From contig NZ_CP020738.1 in NCBI RefSeq assembly GCF_002097715.1, positions 62,001-126,000 on the forward strand: 64,000 nt of DNA, in the 5' to 3' direction. Below, piece by piece: positions 55,967 to 64,000 of this stretch. The position numbers and the translations under genes were made by a program. The DNA is from Burkholderia ubonensis subsp. mesacidophila. GTDB taxonomy: Bacteria; Pseudomonadota; Gammaproteobacteria; Burkholderiales; Burkholderiaceae. The notes below the pieces were generated by a model. It was given only the letters and a program-made list of their open reading frames with translations. It did not search any database and was not told the DNA's origin. Position 1 is the stretch's first letter; each line of letters starts with the position of its first letter.

Positions 55967-56671
55967 TCACTCGCCGGTGCGGCCTTCGATGTCGGCGGTC
56001 GCGCGCCGCAGGATCGCGGCGATGCGGCGCTGCTCGTCGGCGGACGCGCCGCTCTTGTGCAGCAGCGCATGCTTTAGCGCGACGCGCGCTTCGACGAATT
56101 CCGGCAGCCAGCCGCCGTGCGACTCGTCCGCGGTTTCGCCTGCCGTTTCGCCGGCGAACGCGCGGCGCATGAATTCCATCTTTCGCGCGAGATGGGTGAG
56201 GCGCGCGAACAGCATGTCGACGCGTTCGCGCTGTGCTTCGAGGTGCGCGCGGCCGGCGTCGGTGAGCGCGTAGCGCTTGCGGTTGCCCTCCGCCTGCGAC
56301 GCGACGAAGCCGACTTCCTCCAGGTAGGTCAGCGCCGGGTAGACCATGCCGGGGCTCGGGCTGTAGAAGCCGTTCGAGCGAGTGTCGAGCGCCTTGATCA
56401 ACTCGTATCCGTGGCTCGGCTGGTCGGCGACGAGCGCCAGCAGCAGCAATTGCAGATCGTCGGAGCTGAACTGGCGGCCGCGCGGCATCGCGTCGTCACC
56501 GCCGAATCCCCCGAATCCGCCGGGGCCGCCGCCGAAAGGCCCGCCGCCGAACGGATCGCGGCCGCGGCGATGGCGGCCGATCGCGTGCCAGAAACCGGTG
56601 AACCAGGCGGGGGCGGAATGCGCACCGTACCCGTCGCAACGGGCGTGGCCGCGGAAGTGGCTGTGTCGCAT
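55967..56671 (-). CDS. PadR-family regulator, NfeR/YqjI-like
   Basis: 234 residues. The His-rich N-terminus (MRHSHFRGHARCDGYGAHS, HAIGRHRRGR) is a probable metal-binding arm, followed by a Gly-rich linker. The PadR winged helix is at about 75-150 (LLLLALVADQPSHGYELIKAL, GMVYPALTYLEEVGFV), followed by a C-terminal helical dimer part. In E. coli the homologue senses nickel and represses the adjacent ferric reductase gene. Confidence 0.93.
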   Translation of the reverse strand: MRHSHFRGHARCDGYGAHSAPAWFTGFWHAIGRHRRGRDPFGGGPFGGGPGGFGGFGGDDAMPRGRQFSSDDLQLLLLALVADQPSHGYELIKALDTRSNGFYSPSPGMVYPALTYLEEVGFVASQAEGNRKRYALTDAGRAHLEAQRERVDMLFARLTHLARKMEFMRRAFAGETAGETADESHGGWLPEFVEARVALKHALLHKSGASADEQRRIAAILRRATADIEGRTGE

Positions 56672-56682
56672 GATCGAGTCCT

Positions 56683-56723
56683 ATATGTCGAAAAACATAT
56701 CTAAAGATATATATCGAAAGATA
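56683..56723. promoter_or_regulatory. overlapping dyads upstream of the PadR gene
   Basis: Three dyads: ATATGT-N6-ACATAT (56683-56700), ATATC-TAAA-GATAT (56697-56710) and TATC-GAAA-GATA (56712-56723). The cluster is 12 bases from the padR start and very AT-rich, suiting autorepression by the PadR protein. Confidence 0.8.
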
Positions 56724-57051
56724 GGAAGTCAAGGCGGGATTGGGGAGGGCTGGGGGCTGCGGGTTTTCTGTAGGGGGGCAGGTTGTAGCGACTCCACCAT
56801 TCATCCAACGCGATATCGCCGGTTCGTGAATCTCTTCTCCACGGAGGGCTCTGGCTGATACATTGATCGACCTTTTGTGCTTATCTTCTCTTGCCGCCAG
56901 CGCTCCGTGTCTGATTTGAAAACGTCGGCGCCTCATTCCTGGCTGCACCCGCGCAGAGTGCACGCCAAGAGAATCCCGAAATGAGCGCCCGAGTTATTTA
57001 TCGGAGTGGTGCAAGAACGAAGGCAGGTCAATCGCCGTGGGGGAAAACTGA
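56724..57051. other. spacer without a recognisable gene
   Basis: Roughly 330 bases, moderate GC, between the PadR operator and the HAD gene. No supported open frame. Confidence 0.4.
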
Positions 57052-57669
57052 GTGGAAGCTAAGGGAATTCTGTTCGATGCATACGGCACGCTTTGCGAAA
57101 TTCGCGACAAGCGGCGGCCGTTTGCGAAGCTGGTCCAGGCGAGCCCGGATCGCCAGCGCGCGCGCGATCTCGTCATGACGCGACCGTTCAACCTGCGTGA
57201 AGCCGCACGTGAATTCGAGGTGGATGGTCTGGATCTTGATGTGCTGGAAGACGATCTGGCTGCCGAACTGGCCAGTATCGAGCTCTTCGAGGAGGTTCCC
57301 GAAGTGCTCGAGCATCTGCGTGCCAGCGGCCTTCGGCTCGGTGTTGTTTCCAACCTGGCTCAGCCTTATGCAGAGCCGCTGCTACGATTAATGCCGTTCG
57401 ACTTTGACGCCTATGCATGGTCGTTTTCGGTTGGCTCCCTGAAGCCGGATTCGGCAATATTCACCGCGGCATTGAAAATGCTCGATTTGTCGCCGGAAGA
57501 AGTCGTGATGGTTGGCGATACTTTCGACGCAGACTACGAAGGCGCCCGAAAATCCGGCATACGTGCATTGCATCTGGATCGCGAGGGTGTGTTTGACCGG
57601 CCGGTGCCGACCATCACGACGCTGCGCAAGCTGACCGCCTATGCACCGGGATATCGTGAGCCTGAATGA
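57052..57669 (+). CDS. HAD-family hydrolase
   Basis: 205 residues from a GTG at 57052. HAD motif I ILFDAYGTLCE (nucleophile Asp; the usual second Asp is Tyr-Gly-Thr as in dehalogenase-like members), motif II GVVSNLA, motif III Lys in SLKPDSAIF, motif IV VMVGDTFDADYEGARKSG. Phosphatase/dehalogenase-like; substrate unknown. Single gene. Confidence 0.9.
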   Translation: MEAKGILFDAYGTLCEIRDKRRPFAKLVQASPDRQRARDLVMTRPFNLREAAREFEVDGLDLDVLEDDLAAELASIELFEEVPEVLEHLRASGLRLGVVSNLAQPYAEPLLRLMPFDFDAYAWSFSVGSLKPDSAIFTAALKMLDLSPEEVVMVGDTFDADYEGARKSGIRALHLDREGVFDRPVPTITTLRKLTAYAPGYREPE

Positions 57670-58250
57670 AATGGACCGCGCCGGCAGTCAGGGCGCGCTT
57701 CGATAGCATCCCCGGAATGGGCCTCGAGTCGTTGCAGGCAACTTATCGTGAAGTGCAGCTGCGCCGGGGCCCATTCCTCCATTGCTGGCAACCCGAGACA
57801 CCCGCCAAGGCTTCGACCAACGACACGCAATGACGTACGCCATCGACCCATGATGGCTACGTCGGCATAACGGCTGGCGATCTCAAAGCGCTACTGGCCA
57901 CACGCTTGCACCTCTGCTGTCGGAACCGGCAACGAGGGCGTTGCGAGCGGGACAACGCGCACCAGCCGTCACGAGTCCGACACGCTCGGCGCAACGCAAC
58001 GGGTACGACCCGCACGCGTCTCCGAAGGACCTCCTCACACGCCTGCCGACTCACAGGGCCCGCGGCGTTAATGCCTCTTCGCCGGCCGCAGACCGGCCCC
58101 CCATATAACCCGAACCGTCAAGACGAGTTCGCCGCGCGTCTTCCTTACATAAAGCCTTAAGTTTGATACCATGGCGCCCACATTCGTATGATAGTTGCAT
58201 GGATTCTGTATTGGTTCTGTATGGGTTCGGACTCAAGGAGCGAAGCAGGA
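57670..58250. other. gap before the Ter operon, no gene seen
   Basis: 580 bases. A 10-bp inverted repeat (GGAATGGGCC at 57716, inverted at 57768) may be part of a terminator for the HAD gene. The last 120 bases are AT-richer (TACATAAAGCCTTAAGTTTGATAC) and likely hold the Ter operon promoter. Short frames lack ribosome binding sites. Confidence 0.45.
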
Positions 58251-59381
58251 ATGATGGTGCTGGCGCCTGGCGCAAACACCGCTTTAGGGGCACCTCAATG
58301 TTCCTGGACGCTGGAATGCGCGAACACCTCGGCCTTCGGGGAATATGCCGCAGTCGCTCTGCTCCCGGTTGACGACAAGCGTCAGCCCAAGGGGGATGCA
58401 GCGCTGTTCCAGGTCGAACAGGACTGGATGGCGTGGAGCGGCAGCCAGGAGCGAATCGGCTGCCGACTGAACCTTTCGGCGCTTCCGGCCGGCGCAGACC
58501 GTGTGCTCGCTGTCGTGTACACCTTCTCGGCCATCGGCCCGGTGCGCGAGCTCCGTTCCCTTCGCCTGCAGGTCGACGACCAGATCGAGTTCAGCCTGAA
58601 CCTCGCCGAGAATGGCGAATCCGCGATCATCATCGGCGAGTTCTACTGCCGTAACCAGCAGTGGAAGTTCCGCGCGCTGGCAGAAGGCTCTGCCTACGGA
58701 CTCTCCGCCCTCGGCCGCAGGATCGGGCTGGCGATCGACGACGCGCATCCCGATCGGCGTCCAGGCTCGCCCGATTCATGCCGATCCGCCACCGGCACCG
58801 GCTTCGCCGTCAGCCCGACGCACATCCTCACCTGCGCGCATGTCATCGAGGACATGCAGGAAATCCACATCGCTTCCTTCGAGGGCCGGCACCGTGCCGA
58901 GCCCGTGGTGGTGGATCGCCGGAACGACCTGGCGCTACTGCGCGTCCAGGGGGCGCCCGCCTTCCGGCAAGTCTCCTTCAGGGACGGCACGGGCTGCGAC
59001 CTGGGTGAGCAGGTCGTCGCAATGGGCTACCCGCTGGCCGGTCTGGCTGGCGGAGGCGTGCACGTCACCCAGGGCGGCGTCTCCGCGCTGTTCGGCCTGC
59101 ACAACGACGCCAGCCTGCTGCAGTTCACAGCCCCGATCCAGCCCGGATCGAGCGGCAGCCCTTTGTTCGATACGTCCAGTGCGGTCGTGGGGATGGTCAC
59201 GTCGACCGTTCCGGATGCCCAGAACATGAATTTCGCGGTGAAGGCCGGCCTCACGCTGGCCTTCCTCGACGCCTGCGGCGTTGTCGCCTCCAGAACCCCT
59301 TCGGGCCAGACCTTCACCACAGCCCAGATATCCCGTGAGGCCCAGCAATCTCTATGGCGAATCGAGGCACGGAACCCATAG
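58251..59381 (+). CDS. TerD-domain/serine protease fusion of a Ter system
   Basis: 376 residues from MMVLAPGANTALG behind GCAGGA; the frame extends to 58188 without support. N-terminal TerD-like domain, about 1-170 (CSWTLECANTSAFGEYAAVALLP, RVLAVVYTFSAIGPV, FSLNLAENGESAIIIGEFYCRNQQWKFRAL). C-terminal trypsin-like protease with the complete triad: His197 (TCAHVIED), Asp226 (RNDLALLRV) and Ser301 (PGSSGSPLF), HtrA/S1C-like and without PDZ. No signal peptide, so cytosolic. First gene of the Ter biosynthetic module; it could process or be switched by TerD/calcium signalling (inference). Confidence 0.93.
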   Translation: MMVLAPGANTALGAPQCSWTLECANTSAFGEYAAVALLPVDDKRQPKGDAALFQVEQDWMAWSGSQERIGCRLNLSALPAGADRVLAVVYTFSAIGPVRELRSLRLQVDDQIEFSLNLAENGESAIIIGEFYCRNQQWKFRALAEGSAYGLSALGRRIGLAIDDAHPDRRPGSPDSCRSATGTGFAVSPTHILTCAHVIEDMQEIHIASFEGRHRAEPVVVDRRNDLALLRVQGAPAFRQVSFRDGTGCDLGEQVVAMGYPLAGLAGGGVHVTQGGVSALFGLHNDASLLQFTAPIQPGSSGSPLFDTSSAVVGMVTSTVPDAQNMNFAVKAGLTLAFLDACGVVASRTPSGQTFTTAQISREAQQSLWRIEARNP

Positions 59382-59451
59382 AAGCACGTTGACTTGAATC
59401 CCAAGGAAGCGGCGTGAGGTCTGCCACCGCGCGCCAATCTAGGAAGCAGCT

Positions 59452-60579
59452 ATGGAAAGCCATGTAGCACCCGTGTCCCTCCGCGCACAGCTGATGCGGG
59501 GACTGCTCGAAGTCAAAGTCGACGACGCCGTCCTGCCTCCGTCTGCACTGTTCGGCTTCGCCGAGCGCCGTAACCCGAAGCGGGCCTTCCTGTTCGTGTC
59601 CAAGGTGCTGGGCCGGCACATACCGGTTCGCCCGTCGGTCATGTCCGCCAGCTTCGACAGCCTGGCGGCAGAGATCCCGGCGGACCTGCCCGGCCCGGTG
59701 CTCGTGATCGGCATGGCGGAAACCGCCGTCGGGCTCGGTGCCGGCGTGCACCGCGCATTGAGCGCAACCCGGCCCGATACCGTTTACCTGGTCAGCACCC
59801 GCCATCCGCTCGGCACCGAACTCTTCGCTCGATTCGAGGAAGAGCATAGCCACGCCAGCGCCCACCTGATCCACATGCCGGTCGAGCCCGAAGTCCGGGA
59901 GCTGATGCTGCAGGCCAGATCGCTGGTGCTGGTGGACGACGAAGCCTCCACCGGCAAGACCTTCGTCAACCTGCATCGCGCGCTGGTGGATGCCGGCCTG
60001 ACGAAGATCGAGCGGGTCGTCACCTGCGTGCTGACCGACTGGTCCGCCGGGGCCGTCGGAAAAGCCATCGGCGATTCGGCCACGTCGGTTTCGCTGATGA
60101 AGGGCTCTTACCGATTCCATGAGGACGCGTCCGCGCCGCTGCCGGACATGCCGGATGTGGGCGCGGTCCGCGTCGGCGAATGGCGGCTCTCCGCTCGGAA
60201 CGACTGGGGACGCCTGGGTGTGCGCAAGGTGGAGGACACGCTCGCGCCGGACCTTCGGGTCGCGCCGGGCGAGAAGATCATCGTGATCGGCACCGGTGAA
60301 TTCGTGTGGCGGCCCTTCCTGTTGGCGGAACGCCTGAAGCGCGCTGGCGCCGACGTCCACTTCAGCTCCACCACCCGTTCCCCCATCGCCGTGGGCCACG
60401 CCATCGAGCACGCGCTCGCGTTCCCGGACAACTATGGCCTCGGCATCCCGAACTTCCTCTACAACGTGAAACCCGGCCAGTTCGACCGGGTGCTGATCTG
60501 CACCGAAACCCCCGCGCAGGCGCTGCCCGCAGAGCTGGTCGAGGCCCTGGGCGCGGAGGTCATTGTCGATGAGCAGTAA
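59452..60579 (+). CDS. phosphoribosyltransferase with TRSP domain (Ter module)
   Basis: 375 residues. PRTase domain: hydrophobic ETAVGLGAGVHRAL and the PRPP loop LVLVDDEASTGKTFVNL near residue 160. The C-terminal TRSP domain carries its name motif in FSSTTRSPIAVGH with IGTGEFVWRPFLLAERL. In Ter loci this enzyme is predicted to build a nucleoside-like product with the HAD, StiP and aldolase partners. It overlaps the next gene by 11 bases. Confidence 0.92.
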   Translation: MESHVAPVSLRAQLMRGLLEVKVDDAVLPPSALFGFAERRNPKRAFLFVSKVLGRHIPVRPSVMSASFDSLAAEIPADLPGPVLVIGMAETAVGLGAGVHRALSATRPDTVYLVSTRHPLGTELFARFEEEHSHASAHLIHMPVEPEVRELMLQARSLVLVDDEASTGKTFVNLHRALVDAGLTKIERVVTCVLTDWSAGAVGKAIGDSATSVSLMKGSYRFHEDASAPLPDMPDVGAVRVGEWRLSARNDWGRLGVRKVEDTLAPDLRVAPGEKIIVIGTGEFVWRPFLLAERLKRAGADVHFSSTTRSPIAVGHAIEHALAFPDNYGLGIPNFLYNVKPGQFDRVLICTETPAQALPAELVEALGAEVIVDEQ

Positions 60580-61327
60580 TCGTCCGCTGGTGCTCGTCGA
60601 TCTCGACGACACCCTGTTCCAGACCGCACGCAAGATGCCGGAAGGCGCACCGCGCACCCCGGCAACCGTGGATGTGCACGGCCAGCCCAACGGCTACATG
60701 ACCCCGGTGCAACAGGCCTTCATCAGCTGGCTGCTGGCATCGGCCGACGTCGTGCCGGTCACCGCGCGCAGCGTCGAGGCGTACAGCCGCGTGAAGCTGC
60801 CGTTCACGCATGGCGCAATCTGCTCCCACGGGGGCGTGATCCTGCACGCCGACGGCACGCTCGACCAGGATTGGCACGGCCGGATGGCGGAAGCCCTCCG
60901 GAACTTCCAGGATCGTCTGCCGGCGCTGAGCGAAACCACGCTGCAGATCGGTCGGGAGCTCGGCTATGCCCTGCGCGGTTGGGTCGTGGAGGAGGCGGGG
61001 CTGCGCCACTACGTGGTGACCAAGCACAACGAATCGGACGACGCGGTGCTCGCCCGGGTGCTTGCCGAAGTTCAGGCCCGTGGGCTGCTGGACGGCATGC
61101 ACATCCACGCCAACGGCAACAATCTGGCCTTCCTGCCCGACGGGCTGGCCAAGCGCCTGGCCGCTCGGGAATGGCTGCGCCGCGACCGCGCGCTCAACGG
61201 CGAACGCCCGGTGCTGGGCTTTGGCGACAGCATCACCGACCTCGGTTTCATGGATCTCTGCCACATGTGGGCCACGCCGGCCCGGAGCCAGCTGGCGAAG
61301 GCAGCGGAGGGCCTGATCCATGCGTGA
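60569..61327 (+). CDS. HAD phosphatase of the Ter module
   Basis: 252 residues from MSSNRPLVLVDLDDTLFQT behind GGAGGT. Motif I D-L-D, motif II PVTARSVEAY, motif IV GFGDSITDLGFM. Cof/sucrose-phosphatase-type cap. Overlaps both neighbours, so tightly co-translated. Predicted to dephosphorylate the product of the PRTase step. Confidence 0.93.
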   Translation: MSSNRPLVLVDLDDTLFQTARKMPEGAPRTPATVDVHGQPNGYMTPVQQAFISWLLASADVVPVTARSVEAYSRVKLPFTHGAICSHGGVILHADGTLDQDWHGRMAEALRNFQDRLPALSETTLQIGRELGYALRGWVVEEAGLRHYVVTKHNESDDAVLARVLAEVQARGLLDGMHIHANGNNLAFLPDGLAKRLAAREWLRRDRALNGERPVLGFGDSITDLGFMDLCHMWATPARSQLAKAAEGLIHA

Positions 61328-62417
61328 TCCGTTCGCCTCCCTCCAGACCGTCGGCAGCGGCAGCTACGCCCCGGACGACGTGCATGTCCTCCTGCAGCGC
61401 ATGCAGATGCAGGTGACGGACGTTCGGGAGAAGGAACGCCTGATCCAGACGAGCCGCAAGCACTACTCCGAGATGATCGGCACGGAGCATGCGCCGACCG
61501 AGCTGCACCAGCGCCTCTACGCGCGTGCGCTGGCGCAGAACGGCAAGCGCATGGCCACCGACGTGCAGTCGCTTGCGCTGGCTTTGAATGCCGCCTGCAC
61601 CGGCGCGAGCATTGCGCTCGTCTCGTTCGTGCGCGCCGGACTGCCGCTGGGCGTCCTGCTGCGCCGCGCTCTGGTTGCGATGGGGCGCGACGCGCACCAC
61701 TACGGCGTCAGCATCATCCGCGACCGCGGCATCGACACGGTTGCCCTCGACGCGATCATCCGACTCCACGGTGCGGCGCACATCGTTTTCGTGGATGGCT
61801 GGACCGGCAAGGGCGCGATTTCCGGCGAACTCGCGCGCACGCTCAGCGCCGACAAGCGCTTCCCGGACGATCCGCGCCTCGTCGTGCTGGCCGACCCGTG
61901 CGGCCGCGCCTGGCTGGCGGCCTCGGCCGAGGACTGGGTGATTCCGTCCGGCATTCTGGGCGCCACCGTATCCGGCCTGGTATCGCGTTCCATCTGGCCG
62001 GCACAAGGCGGTCTGCATGGCTGCGTGGTCTACGACCACCTGCATGAGCACGACGTCACCCGCGACTTCATCGAGCAGATCGAGACCGCGCGCCGCGCAT
62101 TGGGCGAGGTGCCGCAGGCCGCTCCGTGGACGGCCGACCAGCGCCTGAAGCTTCAAGCGGAAGCGGACCGCGTGGTGCATGCGCTCGCGGCGCGCTTCGA
62201 GATCGCCAACCTGAACCGCGTGAAGCCCGGCATCGCCGAGGCGACGCGCGCCGTCCTGCGCCGCGTGCCCGACCATGTGCTGGTCCGCGATCGCGGCGAC
62301 AGCGACGTGCAGTTGCTGTTGCACCTTGCCGAGCGCGCCGGCGTGACCGTCGACGAGGCGGGGGCGGCCCTGGGCCCGTACCGTGCCGTGACCCTGATCC
62401 GGGGTGTGCACGGATGA
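61320..62417 (+). CDS. StiP-like PRTase/PELOTA protein of the Ter module
   Basis: 365 residues, annotated as 'cysteine protease StiP' in databases, but the fold is a divergent phosphoribosyltransferase (HIVFVDGWTGKGAISGELA resembles a PRPP loop). The C-terminal 70 residues (DHVLVRDRGDSDVQLLLHLAERAGV) form a PELOTA RNA-binding-like domain. Overlaps the genes on both sides. Part of the biosynthetic half of Ter systems. Confidence 0.9.
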   Translation: MRDPFASLQTVGSGSYAPDDVHVLLQRMQMQVTDVREKERLIQTSRKHYSEMIGTEHAPTELHQRLYARALAQNGKRMATDVQSLALALNAACTGASIALVSFVRAGLPLGVLLRRALVAMGRDAHHYGVSIIRDRGIDTVALDAIIRLHGAAHIVFVDGWTGKGAISGELARTLSADKRFPDDPRLVVLADPCGRAWLAASAEDWVIPSGILGATVSGLVSRSIWPAQGGLHGCVVYDHLHEHDVTRDFIEQIETARRALGEVPQAAPWTADQRLKLQAEADRVVHALAARFEIANLNRVKPGIAEATRAVLRRVPDHVLVRDRGDSDVQLLLHLAERAGVTVDEAGAALGPYRAVTLIRGVHG

Positions 62418-63361
62418 AAGCCATTTCGCCGTTCGCCCTCGGGGCGACCCTGTACATGCCGGCCACCCGCAGCGACATCCTGGAAGTGGTCTTCGGCAGC
62501 AAGCTTCCCGAGCTCCGCTCGCTCGTGGTTTGCCTGGAAGATGCCGTGGCCCAGATCGACGTCGAGCGCGCGCTGGCGAACCTGCAGGCGCTGCTCACGC
62601 AGATCGACACGCGCGGCGGACGTCCCGCGGAAGGCCCGCTCCTGTTCGTCCGGCCCCGCGACGCGGGAATGGCAGCCGTGCTGAACGACTGGCCGTTGAT
62701 GAGGCACGTGGACGGTTTCGTGGTGCCGAAGCTGACCTTGAAGCGCTTGCGTTTCTGGGAGAGCGCGGTCAGCAACCCGGACCTTCTCCTCATGCCCACG
62801 CTCGAGACTGCCGACGTCTACAACCCGGGCGCCATGGTGGAGCTGGGCCAGGCGCTGAAAGCCAGCCTGAACGAACGCATCATCGCGCTGCGGATCGGCG
62901 GCAACGACCTGATGGGATGCCTCGGGCTGCGCCGCAACCCGACCCGGACGCTCTACGACACCCCGATGAGTTACGTCATCCCGATGCTGGCCGGCGTCAT
63001 GGGCGCTCAAGGTTTTTCGCTGACCGCGCCGGTGTTCGAACAACTGGCCACGCCGGAACTCCTGAAAGCGGAACTGGAGCTGGATATCTGTCACGGCCTG
63101 GTGGGCAAGACGGCCATTCATCCCCGCCAGGTCAGTCTCATCCAGGACACGCTGCGCGTCAGCCTGGAGGATCTCAACGCCGCCAGGCTGATCGTCGATC
63201 AGGGGGCGCAGGCCGTGTTCAAGCACAACAACGCGATGTGCGAACCGGCCACCCATCACAAGTGGGCGACCCACATCCTCGAGCGCGCCAAATGGCTTGG
63301 GGTCAAGCCTGTCGAGGCCGGCGGCGGCGAACCCAACATCCGCCTGGCGGAGGCCAACTGA
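62414..63361 (+). CDS. HpcH/HpaI-like aldolase of the Ter module
   Basis: 315 residues, starting within the stop of the StiP gene (ATGA). CitE-type barrel: MPATRSDILEVVF, VVCLEDAVAQ, FVRPRDAGMAA, LMPTLETADVY, LRIGGNDLMGCLGLRR and GKTAIHPRQVSLI. It lyses or condenses C-C bonds on acyl-like substrates. Last of five tandem genes in the biosynthetic module. Confidence 0.94.
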   Translation: MKAISPFALGATLYMPATRSDILEVVFGSKLPELRSLVVCLEDAVAQIDVERALANLQALLTQIDTRGGRPAEGPLLFVRPRDAGMAAVLNDWPLMRHVDGFVVPKLTLKRLRFWESAVSNPDLLLMPTLETADVYNPGAMVELGQALKASLNERIIALRIGGNDLMGCLGLRRNPTRTLYDTPMSYVIPMLAGVMGAQGFSLTAPVFEQLATPELLKAELELDICHGLVGKTAIHPRQVSLIQDTLRVSLEDLNAARLIVDQGAQAVFKHNNAMCEPATHHKWATHILERAKWLGVKPVEAGGGEPNIRLAEAN

Positions 63362-63485
63362 TGCCGGCGACGTTGTCATCCCGGGGGGCGGCGAGCCCAC
63401 CCACGGCTCAAAAAAGCGGGCGCCAGGGGAGCGCCTTTGCCTCTGAATTCCAACCGAACACCGAAGATCAACAAGGAGCGTAATC

Positions 63486-64000
63486 ATGGCACTCACCCTG
63501 AGCAAGAATCAGAGCATCTCGCTGGAGAAAACGGCCGGCACCGGCCTGAGCAACGTCAGCCTGGGTCTGGGCTGGGACCCGGTGAAGCCCAGCGGCTTCC
63601 TCTCCAGGCTGATGGGCAGCGGCAACGACTCGATCGACCTCGATGCTTCGTGCATCGTCCTGGATGGCGACTACGCGCCCATCGATGTCGTCTGGTTCCG
63701 CCAGCTGGAATCGAAGGACGGCTCGATCGAACACTCCGGCGACAACCTGACCGGCGAAGGCGACGGCGATGACGAAACCATCTACGTGGACCTGCAGCGC
63801 CTGCCGGCCAACGCGACGCATCTGGTCTTCACCGTGAACAGCTTCCGCGGCCAGACCTTCGATCAGGTCGAGAACGCGTACTGCCGCATCCTGAACGAAG
63901 CCAACGACAGCGAGCTCGCGCGCTTCAATCTGGCCGAGAAAGGCCGCCACACCGGCGTGGTGATGGCCAGCCTGAGCCGTGGGAGCGGCGGCTGGGAGTT
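63486..64000 (+). CDS. terD: TerD-family protein, cut by the window end
   Basis: At least 171 residues from MALTLSKNQSISLEK behind AAGGAGCG. TerD calcium-site features: SIDLDASCIVLDGDYAPID and SGDNLTGEGDGDDETIYVDLQRLP. It starts the tellurite/Ter effector half of the operon, 124 bases after the aldolase. The C-terminus lies beyond the window. Confidence 0.96.
   Translation, partial: MALTLSKNQSISLEKTAGTGLSNVSLGLGWDPVKPSGFLSRLMGSGNDSIDLDASCIVLDGDYAPIDVVWFRQLESKDGSIEHSGDNLTGEGDGDDETIYVDLQRLPANATHLVFTVNSFRGQTFDQVENAYCRILNEANDSELARFNLAEKGRHTGVVMASLSRGSGGWE

Noticed and set aside
57906..58160. 84-codon frame in the gap before the Ter operon
   Set aside because: Arg/Thr-rich low-complexity product, no ribosome binding site, no homology recognised.

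Overview
The window is high-GC (roughly two thirds G+C) betaproteobacterial DNA. Its gene content fits a Burkholderia of the cepacia complex, and most likely the replication-origin region of its second chromosome. The evidence is a ParA/ParB pair with five copies of the palindrome TTTATGCGCATAAA, a plasmid-type (Rep_3/RepB-like) initiator, an intergenic array of about 15 iterons, a KfrA-like protein, and nearby hopanoid genes. From memory, the chromosome-2 hopanoid cluster of B. cenocepacia lies close to that origin. No rRNA, tRNA or CRISPR was seen.

Left part (1-30 kb). This holds metabolic and signalling genes. There is a GlcG-like protein and malate synthase G separated by a 291-bp three-armed palindromic element. 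Next come a membrane diguanylate cyclase, a Cache/HisKA_3 kinase and a LuxR-type regulator. A low-GC island (8.3-9.8 kb) carries an orphan type VI Hcp, a peptidoglycan-amidase effector and a probable periplasmic immunity protein, and it is bracketed by ISAs1-type transposase relics. Then follows the hopanoid/lipid-transport cluster: an MlaC-like protein (hpnM), an RND exporter (hpnN) and an MlaA lipoprotein, and convergent to these hpnD-hpnE-shc-hpnG. After that come an esterase, a CheY-CheC-diguanylate cyclase operon, a hybrid kinase, an FMN reductase and an ECF sigma/anti-sigma pair.

Central part (30-39 kb). This is the replication and segregation module: arsC, four parS sites, parA, a fifth parS, parB, the divergent initiator gene, the iteron-rich origin with an AT-rich stretch, the KfrA-like protein, and a minus-strand pair of genes. 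One of that pair is a tyrosine-recombinase homologue that has lost its nucleophilic tyrosine. Initiator-type iterons recur singly or in pairs in intergenic gaps out to about 54 kb, all in one orientation, which suggests long-range replication control. Two LexA-box-like sequences lie at the origin and upstream of the recombinase-like operon.

Right part (39-64 kb). Threonine catabolism (kbl-tdh) has a divergent XRE-cupin regulator. There is a kdpA without kdpB or kdpC, a TetR-controlled NTF2-like gene, and tartrate dehydrogenase with a LysR regulator. A ketone-body operon (acetoacetate decarboxylase, 3-hydroxybutyrate dehydrogenase, patatin) is interrupted by an orphan TnpB element whose tnpB has a premature stop. 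A PAP2 phosphatase and a siderophore-interacting reductase with a PadR (NfeR-like) regulator follow. The window ends inside a Ter stress-response operon: a TerD-serine protease fusion, PRTase/TRSP, HAD, StiP/PELOTA, HpcH-like aldolase and TerD (cut by the window edge).
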